Shown one piece after another: positions 53,961-64,000 of a DNA stretch of 64,000 nucleotides. A program made the translations under genes and the position numbers. The DNA comes from Vesta saturnalis (Eukaryota; Arthropoda; Insecta; Coleoptera; Lampyridae). The notes beneath the pieces were generated by a model, which saw nothing but the letters and a program-made list of their open reading frames with translations, ran no database searches and was not told the origin of the DNA. The number at the start of each line of letters is the position of its first letter. Position 1 is the first letter of the stretch. The stretch covers positions 158,501 to 222,500 of the forward strand of contig JARFJB010001948.1 in the NCBI GenBank assembly GCA_036346205.1, given 5' to 3'.

Positions 53961-55514
53961 CGTGAGTATGAGTTACAGCAGTTAATTTCACAATTAGCAA
54001 CCTGTAGCCGTGGTAATGTTTTACGCCACGGTTGCCGAGATATTTTCAAATATTATAAATAGATTTATGTCACAATTTCACACATTTAATGATATTAGGA
54101 ATGAATAATATGTGAAGAATTATATTTTATACGCAAGGTAACGATTTTTACTAGCTCTAGGACATTATAGGCTCACCTGATTTCTCGCCCATAGACTTCT
54201 CCTGTCGCTAGTAAAAACCAGTTTACCACGCTAATATTGTAAATACTATTAGAGGATATGCTTGAACCAATAAATTAGGAGGAGACATCTTAATTTAACA
54301 AACCGTTTTATTGTCGTAACTTTTTCGTATGTACACACTGTTCTCATCAATTAATTATAATGAAACCACACAATTAGTATAACTTTGATTATTATAAATC
54401 TAATCAACCAAAACTTTACAAAATTATAATCCTATGTTATGGTTTTAACGTTTATTATGCTTTTCAACGAAGTTTTAATTAAGTTTGTACTCGTTAAAAT
54501 TAAATTAGAAAATTGTATTTTTACGGTTTCAATTTAGTCGAACTTAAGTATAATCATTGTTAAAATTTTATATGTGCTTTACATTTTTATTGAACATTTT
54601 TCCATTTACTACACGCCGACATCGTGTAATAAAATTACAGTTACTAGGTACCAGTCGCGGTTCGTGGTAATTATTCTTAGGGGGCTCTTCCAATTAATGT
54701 ATAAAGTATGTAGGATAAAATTAGTGACATACATAAAGAACAAGACCTTATGCACATTAATCCTATATTTAAGGGCAATCTGTGTAGCTTCTGACAAGTG
54801 CCAATGAACATACAAATGAGTACAGTGAAAAAAAATTGTAACTTATATAATCTCTTGATTCTTATTTATTCAAATCAGTATTTTCTTTCTCAGTGTTGAA
54901 TGCATAAACACAAAGAAGATGTAAACATCTCTAGTATTCACAGTAAAATAATTTAATATATGATTAAATCAAAGAGTACAAAATACAAAGCATATAAAAT
55001 TTGTACTCTTTGATTAAAGTAAAAATTATTTTTTGTTATTTATTTTTATTCAGAAACTACACTTATTTGTTAAAGGTACCGAAATGAATCTAAAACGCAT
55101 TGAATGTGATAACTTTCCACAATGACTAAATTACAAAAAATTATATAAAACACGGAGCAAATTGCTTGCTTTTTGCACGTGACATGTTTGACCACTCGCT
55201 ATGCTCATGACAAATCCTTACATCTAAAGCAAAAAAAAACTTCATATATACATAACTATGTATAACACAAAATCAATTAATTATTAAACCGTATTTGAAT
55301 GGATTACTTGCAATTCTATTTTTAAGTTGAACATCTCATAAATGTCGACATGATACATGTAAACAAAAATGTGTTTGTTTTAAAAATGTTTTTTACAATT
55401 TTTTCAAGTAAATTTTGTACAAGATGACTACTATAAAATATTGAAAATGTCATATGTTGTAAATGTAATAAGCACCGGTATTATTGTTAGTATTTATTGC
55501 AATTTAACAAATTA
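53961..55514. other. Intergenic, no gene; one hairpin
   Basis: AT-rich; only short frames. Contains the inverted repeat at 54967-55015. Confidence 0.45.
54967..55015. repeat. 16-bp perfect inverted repeat
   Basis: AATCAAAGAGTACAAA at 54967-54982 and its exact reverse complement at 55000-55015, with a 17-base loop. Could be a transposon scar; function unknown. Confidence 0.8.
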
Positions 55515-55516
55515 TA

Positions 55517-56991
55517 CAGTGAGGTTTTTTTTTTCACTGAACATAGCAAAACATAGTAACACTATTAACTCTATGTTCAGTTTTAAAAAAACCAAGTCAA
55601 TGCATTGCCACGGGCTACTTGTTACAAATATCGGGTAGGCAAGCAACCCAACTTACAGGTGTGTTATTTTTTATTTTGACAGAACTGTTATTTTATTTTT
55701 AGGTTAAGTATTGTCGCATTAATTCTTACAGTAAAGTAACAACTTTAGTGAGAAACTTTTAATGAAATCATTTTAACAAATATTCATAGTGACCTCCTTC
55801 TTACTCCAAGCAATATGCTAAACGATCGTAAAATCCTTGAACAGTATTTCTTAAAAAAAACAGGATCCATTCCGTTGCAGACGGTACGTATTCTATTTTT
55901 TAGCTCTTCTGTATTCTCTATTACTATATTATCGTAGACTTTGGATTTGAGTCATTTGGTGATAAATCGGGGGACCTCGGTGGCCAAGCTATGGGTCCAA
56001 ATCTTCCAATCCAGCGATCCTGGAAGGTTTCAATAAGGAAACGTGTAATAGGACCTGTGGAATGTGGAGCGCCGTCCATTTGAAACCATGGGTTCTCAAT
56101 ATCTAAGGCTTCTAGTTGTAGGGTACTGTCTCTTTGCAGAAGTTGCAAAAATTTGGCAGCATTTAGGTTGCCATTAATAAAAAATGGACCAATAAGGGTA
56201 CTGCCAACTATTCCAACCCAAACATTAACTCTCCTATGGTATTGAGTGTGTGTTAAATTTTGAACATATGGATTTGTACGTGACCAATACGGGAATAAGG
56301 AAACAAGGATAACAAGAAAGGGGAGACGTGCTAGGTACAAACCGATAATTCTGTGAATTAACTGTACCATATAAATAAAACGATCTGTGAAAACTATCTT
56401 GTGTAAAATATCTTCATTTTCATTTAGTAAATTAAATACTGTTTCAAAAAATTTGTTCTTTTAATTTGGTCAAGAGGAAAAATTATAAGATTTGTATTTA
56501 TACTTTTTAAAAGTTTTAAGAACAGAGGATTTCGAAATACCAAATTCATTTGCTATATTGTCCGTGAGGGGGTAATGGGATTTTCTTCCGCATAACATAA
56601 TATCTGTATTTCTTGTTCTTCTGTCAAGACAGGGCAAGCTTTTATTCTTCTTTTATGTGACTGTATTAGACAACCTTCATCATTAAATCTTTTGATTGTG
56701 CTGTGAATAGTTCGCGCACTTGTCTTATACTCATATTGCTGTTGTACCAGCGTAGAATCTGAATATTTTCATCTTTTAAATACATGCTGCAAACCACTGG
56801 TGCAAATTAAACTTTGTAAAAAGAAATCAGTTTTGAAAGTTTTTCATGGCATTAGTGACAATTGTTTAATCAAAGGTTGATTGATAATGTTGAAATTGCT
56901 CTTGTAATGCATTGACTTGGTTTTTTTAAAACTGAACATAGGGTTAATAGTGTTAATACGTTTTGCTAATTTCAGTGAAAAAACCTCACTG
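55517..56991 (-). mobile_element. Tc1/mariner-type transposon with ~90-bp TIRs
   Basis: CAGTGAGGTTTTTT at the left is inverted at the right (AAAAAACCTCACTG), and similarity continues through CTATGTTCAGTTTTAAAAAA and CCAAGTCAATGCATT. Flanked by TA at 55515-55516 and 56992-56993. Its 1,475 bp contain a broken transposase on the minus strand. Confidence 0.88.
55920..56785 (-). pseudogene. Mariner-like transposase, broken
   Basis: The likely start at about 56785 gives MYLKDENIQILRWYNSNMSI RQVRELF, a helix-turn-helix N-terminus. After frame breaks the main open piece (56370-55924) reads NPYVQNLTHTQYHRRVNVWV, GIVGSTLIGPFFINGNLNAA, FLQLLQRD, PWFQMDGAPHSTGPITRFLI (second catalytic aspartate), QDRWIGRFGPIAWPPRSPDL SPND, then stops shortly after. 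The Q.DGAP.H and IAWPPRSPDLSP strings define the insect mariner-like family. The C-terminal LWG..K..VY region is missing or out of frame. Confidence 0.8.
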
Positions 56992-57324
56992 TATACTTAT
57001 GTAATATATTTTTAAATACGTAACATAACATAACATAACCTTCACGCCAATCCATTGCGGGGTACGCAAAACAATCCCTGCCTCTTATTTATTTTTCATT
57101 CACAATGTTTCTTCATCCTTTCCTATCTCCGTATACCTCCCTAGCTTCCGTAAGATTCACATACATTGTCTCTGACATGTCCTTTTATTTTTAAAACTTC
57201 TATCTTTATTTATTTATTTATTATACATTCTACTACATTCAGCCATTAGTTTTACTCGGCATACCAGTCCCGTCCTTACCTCTAATCTAACCCACATATA
57301 TTTGCTTCGTTAATGTTGCGTTGT

Positions 57325-58600
57325 TCATTCTCTTAATGTTACCAAACGTAGTGTACTACTACTTTTATACATACCCATCATCGTCTTTTCCTCGCCGCAC
57401 TCCTTCATTATACACTCATCCTTTATCTTATCCCTTCTCGTTTTACCACATGCGCTTCTCATACACATGGTATTAATTTTTCTTTCGTGCTTTTTTTGAG
57501 ATATCCATGTCTCACTTCCATACAGTAGTGACGCGAACAAACCCGCTACTATAGATTGCTGGTTTTGCAGCTATGACCATGCTATAGTTTCTCATTATCG
57601 CCCACATACTTCCAACCACTTTTCTTCCAGCATTGACCCTTCGTCCTATCTCGCCATTCATTGTACCATCTGCAGGAAACGTTCTACCCAGATATACCAA
57701 TTCGTCCACTTATTCCACAATTTCATTTCGCAGAGTAAATACTCTCACTTTCACTTTCCTGATTGAACACCAAAATTTTAGTTTTGTTCACGTTTACTTA
57801 TAGGTCCATGCTCTCACAGACTGTATCAAACTTCCTCAGAGCAGTTTGTAGCTCATCAGCAATGTCACTTAACAAGACTGTGTCATCTGCACACACCAGT
57901 ACATTTACGTCACCAATCATTATACCATTTGTATCGGTACATGCTTGTCTAACACATTTATCCATGTACATATTGAATAACCACGGTGACATCACACAGC
58001 CTTGTTGTATTTCTTGCTCAATATTAAAGAATTCACTCACACCTCCTCTCACACTAACACATGCCCGACTACCGTTGTATACTGCTCTTATTCCGTTTAT
58101 TACACCTTTGCTTACACCATATTCATTTAATATTTACTACAACTACTCCCTATTCACCCTATCATATGTTTTCTCTAGATCTACAAACGCACAATATAGC
58201 TTTCTTTTTACACTTAGACACTTTCAATCAACCATCTGATCAACACATCTTCTACTTGGCATAAAGCCACACCTCACATCCCAAATCTTAGTTTGTGTAG
58301 TTTCTCGTGCTCTATCAATCAGTATTCTTCCAAATACTTTACCAAGTACACTAAGCAAACTTATTCCTTTGCGGTTCTTACAATGACGCCTGTTCCCCTT
58401 ACTTTTATACAGTGGCACAATGATCGCGCTCTTACAATCACTCGGCACTTTTCCACATTTAAGGCATACATTGAAAATTCACACAATCTTCGTATAAGCT
58501 TTACACCTCCATACTTTAGCAGTTCACCAGTGTTTCCCTCAAAAACGTGCTGCGTTTTCTCTCTTTCCAAGGCCATCACTTCCTCTTTACTTATTCTCAC
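57325..58600 (-). pseudogene. Reverse transcriptase of RTE-like copy 2
   Basis: The pieces read GELLKYGGVKLIRRLCEFSM, SAIIVPLYKSKGNRRHCKNR, GISLLSVLGKVFGRILIDRA, CGFMPSRRCVDQMVD, then FFNIEQEIQQGCVMSPWLFN MYMDKCVRQA (58052 onwards), IGDVNVLVCADDTVLLSDIA with the catalytic ADD box, DELQTALRKFDTVCESMD, and VYLGRTFPADGTMNGEIGRR. This copy keeps the catalytic box that copy 1 has lost, but has several frameshifts and a C in place of the aromatic residue before ADD. The WFGHIERM/GRPRKTW C-terminus is mostly decayed here. Confidence 0.8.
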
Positions 58601-59435
58601 TGCCTCCTTCGCTTCTTTGTTTTGTTAATCTGTACACCTCATACAATAGCCTTTTCTCAGTCTCATTTTTTGCAGCAATCATTGCCATGTACGCATCTTT
58701 TTTCTTAGGTACTGCTTCTTTTACCGATTTATTCCACCAAGCACACTTTTTCTGTCTAGCTTCAGTCGCTCTACCACATAGCTGCTCGGAATAATTGACA
58801 AGACAGTTTTTGAAGCTTATCCATGCACTTTCAACGGCAGTGTCTTTTATTTGTTCATTCCATACGGTTTCATTCCCATTCAATTCTTTACTCTCAGAGC
58901 ATCTGCGTATTTAATTCTCGCACCTTTATCTACTAGTTTGTCTACCCTTATTCGTTTGAACTACGCTTTCTTTCCTTCTACAGACCCACTTTTGCCCTAA
59001 ACACACTCTCGATACAACCAAAAAGAGGTCCGATCCACACCCCGGTTCACGCATTATTTTTGTATCGCTCACTCGGTTTCTAAGTCATTCATCATACACC
59101 ATCAAGTCAATCATACTTTTAGATTCGCCTCTTTGCCATGTATACATTTGCTCATTTTTATGTTTAAACCACGTATTAGATACAAACAGGCTTCTCTCCA
59201 CATAGACGTACACCAGGGGTTCTCCATTCTCATTCACTCTTTGGTCTCCGAACTTTCCTAGAACGGGTTCATTATGTTCTCTCTGTACACCCACCCATCC
59301 ATTCATATCTCCCAATATTATCACTCTTTCTTTCCAGAAGTTCTCACACTCTTGGTCTCTTTCTACATTAACCGGTGCATAGCATGTAATAAGAAAATTT
59401 TTTCGAGACTCAACTTTCATTCTAACCCGAGGCAA
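58587..59435 (-). pseudogene. Endonuclease and linker of RTE-like copy 2
   Basis: Endonuclease part: MKVESRKNFLITCYAPVNVE, GDMNGWVGVQREHNEPVLGK FGDQRVNENGEPL, SLFVSNTWFKHKNEQMYTWQ RGESKSMIDLMVYDE. This includes the D-M-N-G-W block (intact D, changed to N in copy 1) and is open for 116 codons. The linker NETVWNEQIKDTAVESAWIS follows after a break of ~200 bases that includes a decayed SDH block. Confidence 0.8.
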
Positions 59436-59450
59436 CTGTATTGTTGTTTT

Positions 59451-59618
59451 GAGTAATTACATAGCGGGCAGACCGGTTACTAGCCAAATCGTGCCCGGAC
59501 GATGTAGCATTCCCTACTAACGGTATCGTTCTATAGTTATTTGCCCCGACACATAAGGAAGTAAGAAGTAGAAATATAGACAGTCAAGAAAGATACAAAT
59601 AATATCGAGTGTATACTT

Positions 59619-59668
<50 letters not shown>

Positions 59669-60183
59669 AGAAAAAATTAGTGGGTAGCAGCCAAGGTTGT
59701 GGGGCTAGTTTAAAATAAAGAAAAGATCCTTTGTTCAAAGGGAAGCTTCGGTAAATTTATTACCTTTGTCAACCAATCTACAAGAAGTTATGGGATAATT
59801 ATACATATAAATTAAAATAAGATAGTAACTTACGATCGTGGATACAGTTAAAAACTTTTAAGTAGCATTGAAAGAAGATATTTCAATTTAAATTTGAATT
59901 GAACGTCAAAATCAATTTTTGGACTTTTGACAAAAAAATCATTGTCATAGTTATAAGAAAAATAAAGAAAATGGTTATGAAATCAATGTATAAGTAGATT
60001 AATATGTTGAATGTGATTGTGTGTTAAGTGTGAAAGTGTTATGAATGGATTGTTTAGGATTATTTGAATGTCTACTATTACATAGGACTCTCACTTCTAT
60101 GTGGGACATTCTGGAGATTAATACTAAATGAAAACAAAATATGGTAAGTCCGGTTCATGAGATATACATACACACATACATAT

Positions 60184-60236
<53 letters not shown>
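59451..60236. other. Intergenic, no gene; TA microsatellites
   Basis: AT-rich sequence with (TA)n at 59624-59664 and a CATA/(TA)n tract at about 60165-60235. The second abuts the 3' end of the LINE. Confidence 0.5.
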
Positions 60237-60239
<3 letters not shown>

Positions 60240-63160
60240 GATTGTGGACCTGAAGAGGCTAAATAAGGCCTATCGTGCTAAAGCACTCAGGAACACTTAG
60301 GAGGATGGATAGAGGGATAATGAATTGCCAATAGATGCCTATGAATAGCTACCTTAAATTTTCTCATATAAGTGAGAGGAAAACAGGAACTAGGGAGATC
60401 ATTCCAGAGTTTAGAAGCCGTGTAGAAAAATGTGGATTGCGCCCGTTTGGTACGACAAATGGAGATTTGTACTGCATACTGATGATGTGAATGAGCGAAC
60501 CGAGTATTTCTCGCAAAGATAGCCGGAGATGGTATCAAAGAATGTAATTCACCAGCACAATAGCCGTTGTAATAACGATAATACAAAGAAAGAACTGAAA
60601 CCATCCTTCTATGCTCAAGGGACTGCATGTGAGAAGTTAAGGACGGGTCATTTATAAGCCTAATCGCTCTCTTTTGAATACGATCAACGATATCGAGAGC
60701 GTATTGGGGAGCACTAACCCAAAGGTGAGAATTATATTCCAGATGAGGCCGAATTTGGGCCTTATACAGCAGAAGGAGTTGTCGAGAGGTAAAGTACTGC
60801 TTAGATCTGTACAAAAGCCTATTTTACGAGCAGCTGTTTTGGTAGCTGACAGAAGATGGTCGACCCATGAGAGATTTGAAGATACAGTCATACCTAACAG
60901 AATAATAGAGTCTGAAAACTTAAGAACTGAGCCATTCATACTTACAACAGGAAATGATCGATCTTTTTTGGCGGACATAAGGCAACACTGAGTTTTGTTA
61001 GCATTAAATTTAACTAGATTATTGCTTCCCTATTCGAGAATACGTTGAATGTCTTTGTTGATTGAATTTGCCATTTCAGCTTTAATTTCTTGATTTGACA
61101 TAGAAGGTGGATTATCACTATGAGTAGACTGAGATGAACTACAGTGAAGAGTGCTATAGTCAGCAAAGCAATGGATGGGTTAGTTGTTGAAGAAATAAGG
61201 TCGTTTATGTACAGCAGAAAAAGTGTAGGCGCTATAACGGATCCCTGTGGTACGCCCGCGTTAATGCTAACTTCTTTAAAAAAAAAGCCATCAGCTACGA
61301 CACGTATTCGTCTTTTATCAAGGAAACTAGAAACTCAGTTGATGAGCGACTACAACTGTTTCACCGGACTGCTCTACTGTATTGTTCCAAACTTGGGTCA
61401 CATATGAAAGAAGATCGCCTGTTGAACGACTTTGCCTAAACCCATATTGGTGACCACTAAGGAGTTTGTTAGTTTCAAGGAACGTGAGCAGTTGCTGATT
61501 GATGGCTTTTTCCATGATTTTAGACAAAATGGAAGTGATGGCAATTGGTCTGTAATTTGAGGGATCGGTCTTATCACCTTTTTTGGGAATAGGTTGAACA
61601 TTTGCTAACTTCCATGATGAAGGAATTCCCAGAAGATATAGAGATCGTATAGAGCTTAGATAGGACCGGTACTAGTTCGGGGGAACATTTCTTTAAGACA
61701 ATAGCTGGGATACCGTCTGGGCCAGTCGCCTTATTGAGATCAAGCCTACTGATGATCGATTCCAAGAGCTTGTACCGAAAATGAATTGGTTTCATAACGT
61801 ATGAAGAAGAGTTAACTAGGGGCACATCTTTTCCAGAATCATTGAGACACGAGTTTGATGCAAACAAATCCACAAAAACGTTGGCTTTGTCTACAGAATC
61901 AGCAACTACCGATCCGTCAATAGACGTCAGGGGGGGAAATGAAGATGTTCCAAAGTTTTTACTAATGGCTTTAGCTAAAGACCAAAATTTACGACTGCCT
62001 AAAGGAGATGTAGCTAGTTCATTGCATTTTCGTTGTTCGAACAACTTTTTAGTTTTAGTGATGACACTTTTGCTGATATTTCTAGCACCAACGTATTCCA
62101 CATGACTGTCGATCGATTTATTAGATTTCCATTTAATGTAACATTTATTTTTTAAAGATATTGCATCAGAACAAGCCTTATTGAACCAGGGTTGGGAACG
62201 TGAATGACCTACACGGTACTGTTGTTTCGGAGTGTATAACTCCATTCCCATGAGGATGACTTCAGATACTGAAAGAGCGATGTCCGAAGAAGAGGACGAC
62301 TTAAAACAATATTCACGCCATGGAAAGGTTACAAAGAAATCCCGTAAATCACTCCATCGAGCTGACTTAAAACACCACAAGGTTCTATCGGTTTTGCGAA
62401 CAACAGTGGAATTAGGTACAGTAGAAATGATTTTTATTAGACAATGGTCGGAAAGACCTAAAGGCGAAAGAACGGAAGTTTTATAAACAAGAGGGGATGA
62501 TGTAAGAAAGAGATCTAGAAGATGTGGAGTATGGTTAGGGTTATCAGGGATTCTTGTGGGTTCAGAAATCATTTGTGTGAGATCACATGAAATAGCAAAT
62601 GTTTCTGCACTATGACCAGCGGGATTTGTAGTAGATGAAAATTGAAGCCAATTAGAGTTATGAACATTGAAATCGCAAGATGGAAACTGAGACAGGAGAT
62701 AGTCAACTTTCATACTAAGGTAATCAAAGAAGTCTTGAAAGTTGCTGTCATTAGGAGACCTATAAATGCAACAGTAGAATTTCACAAAATTAGGACCAGA
62801 ATGTTTAAACCAAATCACGTCAAAATTTTTATTTTCTAAGGAAGAAACCCTCTTGCAAGCAATTCTGTCCTTGATGTACGCACACACGCCTCCTTTATAT
62901 CGAAAGTTAGAGTGAAGATGGTATTGAGGAAATTGCAAGTCGGGTGACTCGGAGCTTTCAGAGGAGACTTGTGTTTCAGATAGAAACAATATATCATGTT
63001 GTAATTGTTCAAAATGTTGGTGAATAGCATCAAGATTAGACCTCATACCGGGGATGTTGCAGTAGTGAATCAGAAAGTTGATAATCGGAGACCCAATATT
63101 AAGGAGCCCATGGTAAGGGTGGTGGTACCTCCCCGGCTGGCATGGAGTATACATGCCTAC
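60237..63160 (-). mobile_element. CR1/Jockey-type LINE, nearly full length
   Basis: On the minus strand: an APE-type endonuclease and RT N-terminus in one open frame (63163-61574), RT core in broken frames (61600-60980), and a 3' connection domain (60978-60287), then a short 3' UTR (60286-60237, with GAGTGCTTTAGCACGATAGG) ending in a TAAA(TA)n tail. Both ends touch TA-rich microsatellites (60165-60236; 63162-63236). The frame breaks are few compared with the other LINEs here, so this is the youngest non-LTR copy in the window. Confidence 0.85.
60287..61601 (-). pseudogene. LINE RT core and 3' domain in broken frames
   Basis: Pieces in order: MSKIMEKAINQQLLTFLETN KLLSGHQYGFRQSRSTGDLL (the QYGFR.SRST block), a segment with AGVPQGSV...LFLLYINDL at about 61265-61190, MNGSVLKFSDSIILLGMTVS SNLSW, QLLLLYKAQIRPHLEYNSHL W (the R..LEY block), and the 3' domain HRRMVSVLSLYYRYYNGYCA, RTKRAQSTFFYTASKLWNDL PSSCF. 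The catalytic YADD box is not intact: only decayed sequence lies at 61150-61120. Confidence 0.75.
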
Positions 63161-63163
63161 CAC
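61574..63163 (-). CDS. LINE ORF, endonuclease and RT N-terminal part
   Basis: 529 codons, open. Endonuclease motifs: NIPGMRSNLDAIHQHFEQLQ, HDILFLSETQVSSES (catalytic E), CCIYRSPNDSNF, FNVHNSNWL, LLDLFLTSS and LGLSDHCLIKI (SDH). The linker has QPWFNKACSDAISLKNKCYI KW and RKFWSLAKAISKNF. The RT begins with ISRLDLNKATGPDGIPAIVL KKCSPELVPVL. The normal DFN reads DFN with the preceding GD reduced to SC, a possible inactivating change. The frame ends prematurely at CSTYSQKR, where a one-base shift joins it to the piece at 61601-61398 (VFNLFPKK-VIRPI...). Confidence 0.8.
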   Translation of the reverse strand: MVGMYTPCQPGRYHHPYHGLLNIGSPIINFLIHYCNIPGMRSNLDAIHQHFEQLQHDILFLSETQVSSESSESPDLQFPQYHLHSNFRYKGGVCAYIKDRIACKRVSSLENKNFDVIWFKHSGPNFVKFYCCIYRSPNDSNFQDFFDYLSMKVDYLLSQFPSCDFNVHNSNWLQFSSTTNPAGHSAETFAISCDLTQMISEPTRIPDNPNHTPHLLDLFLTSSPLVYKTSVLSPLGLSDHCLIKIISTVPNSTVVRKTDRTLWCFKSARWSDLRDFFVTFPWREYCFKSSSSSDIALSVSEVILMGMELYTPKQQYRVGHSRSQPWFNKACSDAISLKNKCYIKWKSNKSIDSHVEYVGARNISKSVITKTKKLFEQRKCNELATSPLGSRKFWSLAKAISKNFGTSSFPPLTSIDGSVVADSVDKANVFVDLFASNSCLNDSGKDVPLVNSSSYVMKPIHFRYKLLESIISRLDLNKATGPDGIPAIVLKKCSPELVPVLSKLYTISISSGNSFIMEVSKCSTYSQKR

Positions 63164-63183
63164 CTATATATATATATATATAC

Positions 63184-63214
<31 letters not shown>

Positions 63215-63236
63215 CACATACACATATATACACGTC
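63161..63236. repeat. (TA)n / (CATATA)n microsatellite
   Basis: TA run followed by CATATA- and CACATA-type hexamers, directly at the 5' end of the LINE. Confidence 0.9.
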
Positions 63237-63326
63237 TAAATAGAGTTATTTATAACTCCTTTACACTAAACAAAATGGAAAAATCAACACAAAATAAATC
63301 CCTTTCTGCCACTAAGGGTTAATCGG

Positions 63327-63690
63327 TTAAAAGTTCATCCTATGACTTCTGTGTTTATCTAGATAAAGTATGTTAGAATAAATTATGTTAAAATTTTGAG
63401 TGTCACTTCTCTTATTCATTACATAGTCTGTACAACGTATGTGGGCCATTTCTAAAAACTTTCTTTTGAAGAAATTTGATTCAGAGGTCAAGACTTGCAC
63501 TTTGTCAAAATCAGGACTGTGTCCAGTGGAATTTACGTGTTGTGACAAAGCGCATGCATCTTTTCTGACTCTTATGTCACTGCGGTGTGATGTAAGTCTA
63601 TACCTAAGATTCCTTGAAATCATGCCGATATATGATTGGTTACAATCACTACAAGGGATCTTATATACAACATTTGTTTTAAAAAATGCA
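63327..63690 (-). pseudogene. Penelope-like element, GIY-YIG endonuclease domain
   Basis: On the minus strand NVVYKIPCSDCNQSYIGMIS RNLRYRLTSHRSDI, then CALSQHVNSTGHSPDFDKVQ VLTSESNFFKRKFLEMAHI. This is the GIY-YIG nuclease of Penelope-like retroelements: VYKIPC...C...YIG, the R of the R-x3-L/R-x3-H block, and the terminal E in FLEM.HI. The domain nicks DNA at the insertion site. The frame is open from 63716 to 63327; the first ~10 codons are beyond the homology. The RT that should precede it on the same strand is absent. Confidence 0.85.
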
Positions 63691-64000
63691 GACAAGGGGA
63701 ATGTGACAGTTATCATGTATAAAGAACAATATAATGAACTTTGAAATCAATTACTTAATGATACAATCCATTACAAGCAATTTCCCAAGAATTTAAAACG
63801 AATATTCAGAATAAATCCAATAAGTTAGTTTCAAATCTGAAAGAAAAAAGAGAAATTACTAATCAACTAGCCAAATCCTTAATGTGCTATAATGGTGTAG
63901 CTCCTAAGTTCTATGGGTTAACAAACCTATATTGCCAATGAGACCACAAAAAAAAATATGTTGACATCATGTGTGCTGTTCCCGCAGATCACTATGATGA
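63686..64000 (+). pseudogene. Penelope-like reverse transcriptase N-terminus, partial at window end
   Basis: On the plus strand NADKGNVTVIMYKEQYNEL, stop, then QLLNDTIHYKQFPKNLKR, a shift, SNKLVSNLKEKREITNQLAK and SLMCYNGVAPKFYGL. The DKGN.TVIM and YNG..P..YGL strings are the classic start of the Penelope-like RT. The continuation (K.HK....RPI) is damaged at 63930-63960 and the window ends at 64000. It is oriented opposite to the adjacent GIY-YIG fragment. Confidence 0.82.

Larger units (their letters stand above)
57020..59450 (-). mobile_element. RTE-like non-LTR retrotransposon, copy 2 (5' truncated)
   Basis: Same family as 5720-8352 but inverted. From 5' to 3' on the minus strand: endonuclease piece (59435-59085: KNFLITCYAPVNVERDQE, VIILGDMNGWVGVQREHNE), linker (58883-58587: KKCAWWNKSVKEAVPKKKDA), RT (58600-57800), C-terminus (57709-57325) and the 3' end AATAAATAAGAGGCAGGGAT with a (TTATG)3-type tail at 57020-57045. 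The 5' part of the endonuclease is absent beyond about 59450, as expected for incomplete reverse transcription. Confidence 0.82.

Noticed and set aside
52849..54049. 383- and 390-codon His/Thr-rich frames
   Set aside because: They are translations of the GT-rich microsatellite.
1..64000. CRISPR arrays, operons or prokaryotic genes
   Set aside because: The tandem repeats here are micro- and minisatellites without unique spacers, and the gene structures have introns.

Overview
The window looks like nuclear DNA from an insect, or at least an arthropod. It is AT-rich and packed with decayed Tc1/mariner-type transposons, non-LTR retrotransposons, a gypsy/errantivirus-like LTR element, Penelope-like fragments, MITEs and long microsatellites. 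No prokaryotic gene organisation is visible. Species cannot be told from the sequence.

The main host gene is on the minus strand: the 5' part of IBTK (inhibitor of Bruton tyrosine kinase). Four coding exons are recognisable: exon 1 (41597-41255, ankyrin repeats), exon 2 (18301-17865) and exon 3 (17817-17456), both RCC1 repeats, and exon 4 (1179-747, end of the RCC1 region). All splice sites are consensus-like and phases agree, giving 525 codons in phase. The BTB-domain part must lie left of base 1. Introns 1 and 3 are about 23.0 kb and 16.3 kb, and mobile DNA is most of what can be identified in them; intron 2 is 47 bp. About 600 bp upstream of IBTK, on the plus strand, lies a three-exon THAP-domain gene with two nonsense codons and a later frame break, so it is probably a pseudogene. 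A 2.3-kb transposon with TIRs of about 0.7 kb sits inside its second intron.

Layout. 1-1.2 kb: IBTK intron 4 and exon 4. 1.2-17.4 kb (intron 3): mariner-like element, two copies of a 0.58-kb MITE around a broken RTE-like non-LTR element, PIF/Harbinger relics (MADF and nuclease fragments), a mariner fragment and a further Tc1/mariner-type transposase. 17.4-18.3 kb: IBTK exons 3 and 2. 18.3-41.2 kb (intron 1): foldback-like element with an internal minisatellite, deleted long-TIR mariner, a very recent gypsy-like element lacking reverse transcriptase, pogo-like transposase relic, LINE relic, duplicated microsatellite block, hAT MITE with a perfect 8-bp target duplication, and another long-TIR mariner. 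41.2-45.4 kb: IBTK exon 1, divergent promoter region, THAP pseudogene with transposon. 45.4-64 kb: intergenic, with a 1.55-kb hexanucleotide satellite, a 1.1-kb GT-rich array, transposase relics, a second RTE-like copy, a CR1/Jockey-type LINE, and two Penelope-like fragments in inverted orientation.

The most notable points are the gypsy-like element with near-identical LTRs and an open pol frame from which the RT/RNase H block has been lost, the THAP gene whose intron hosts a transposon, the long-TIR mariner-like group, the PIF/Harbinger pair, the inverted Penelope junction and the layered hexanucleotide satellite. Identities come from reading translations and motifs by eye; no database search was run.
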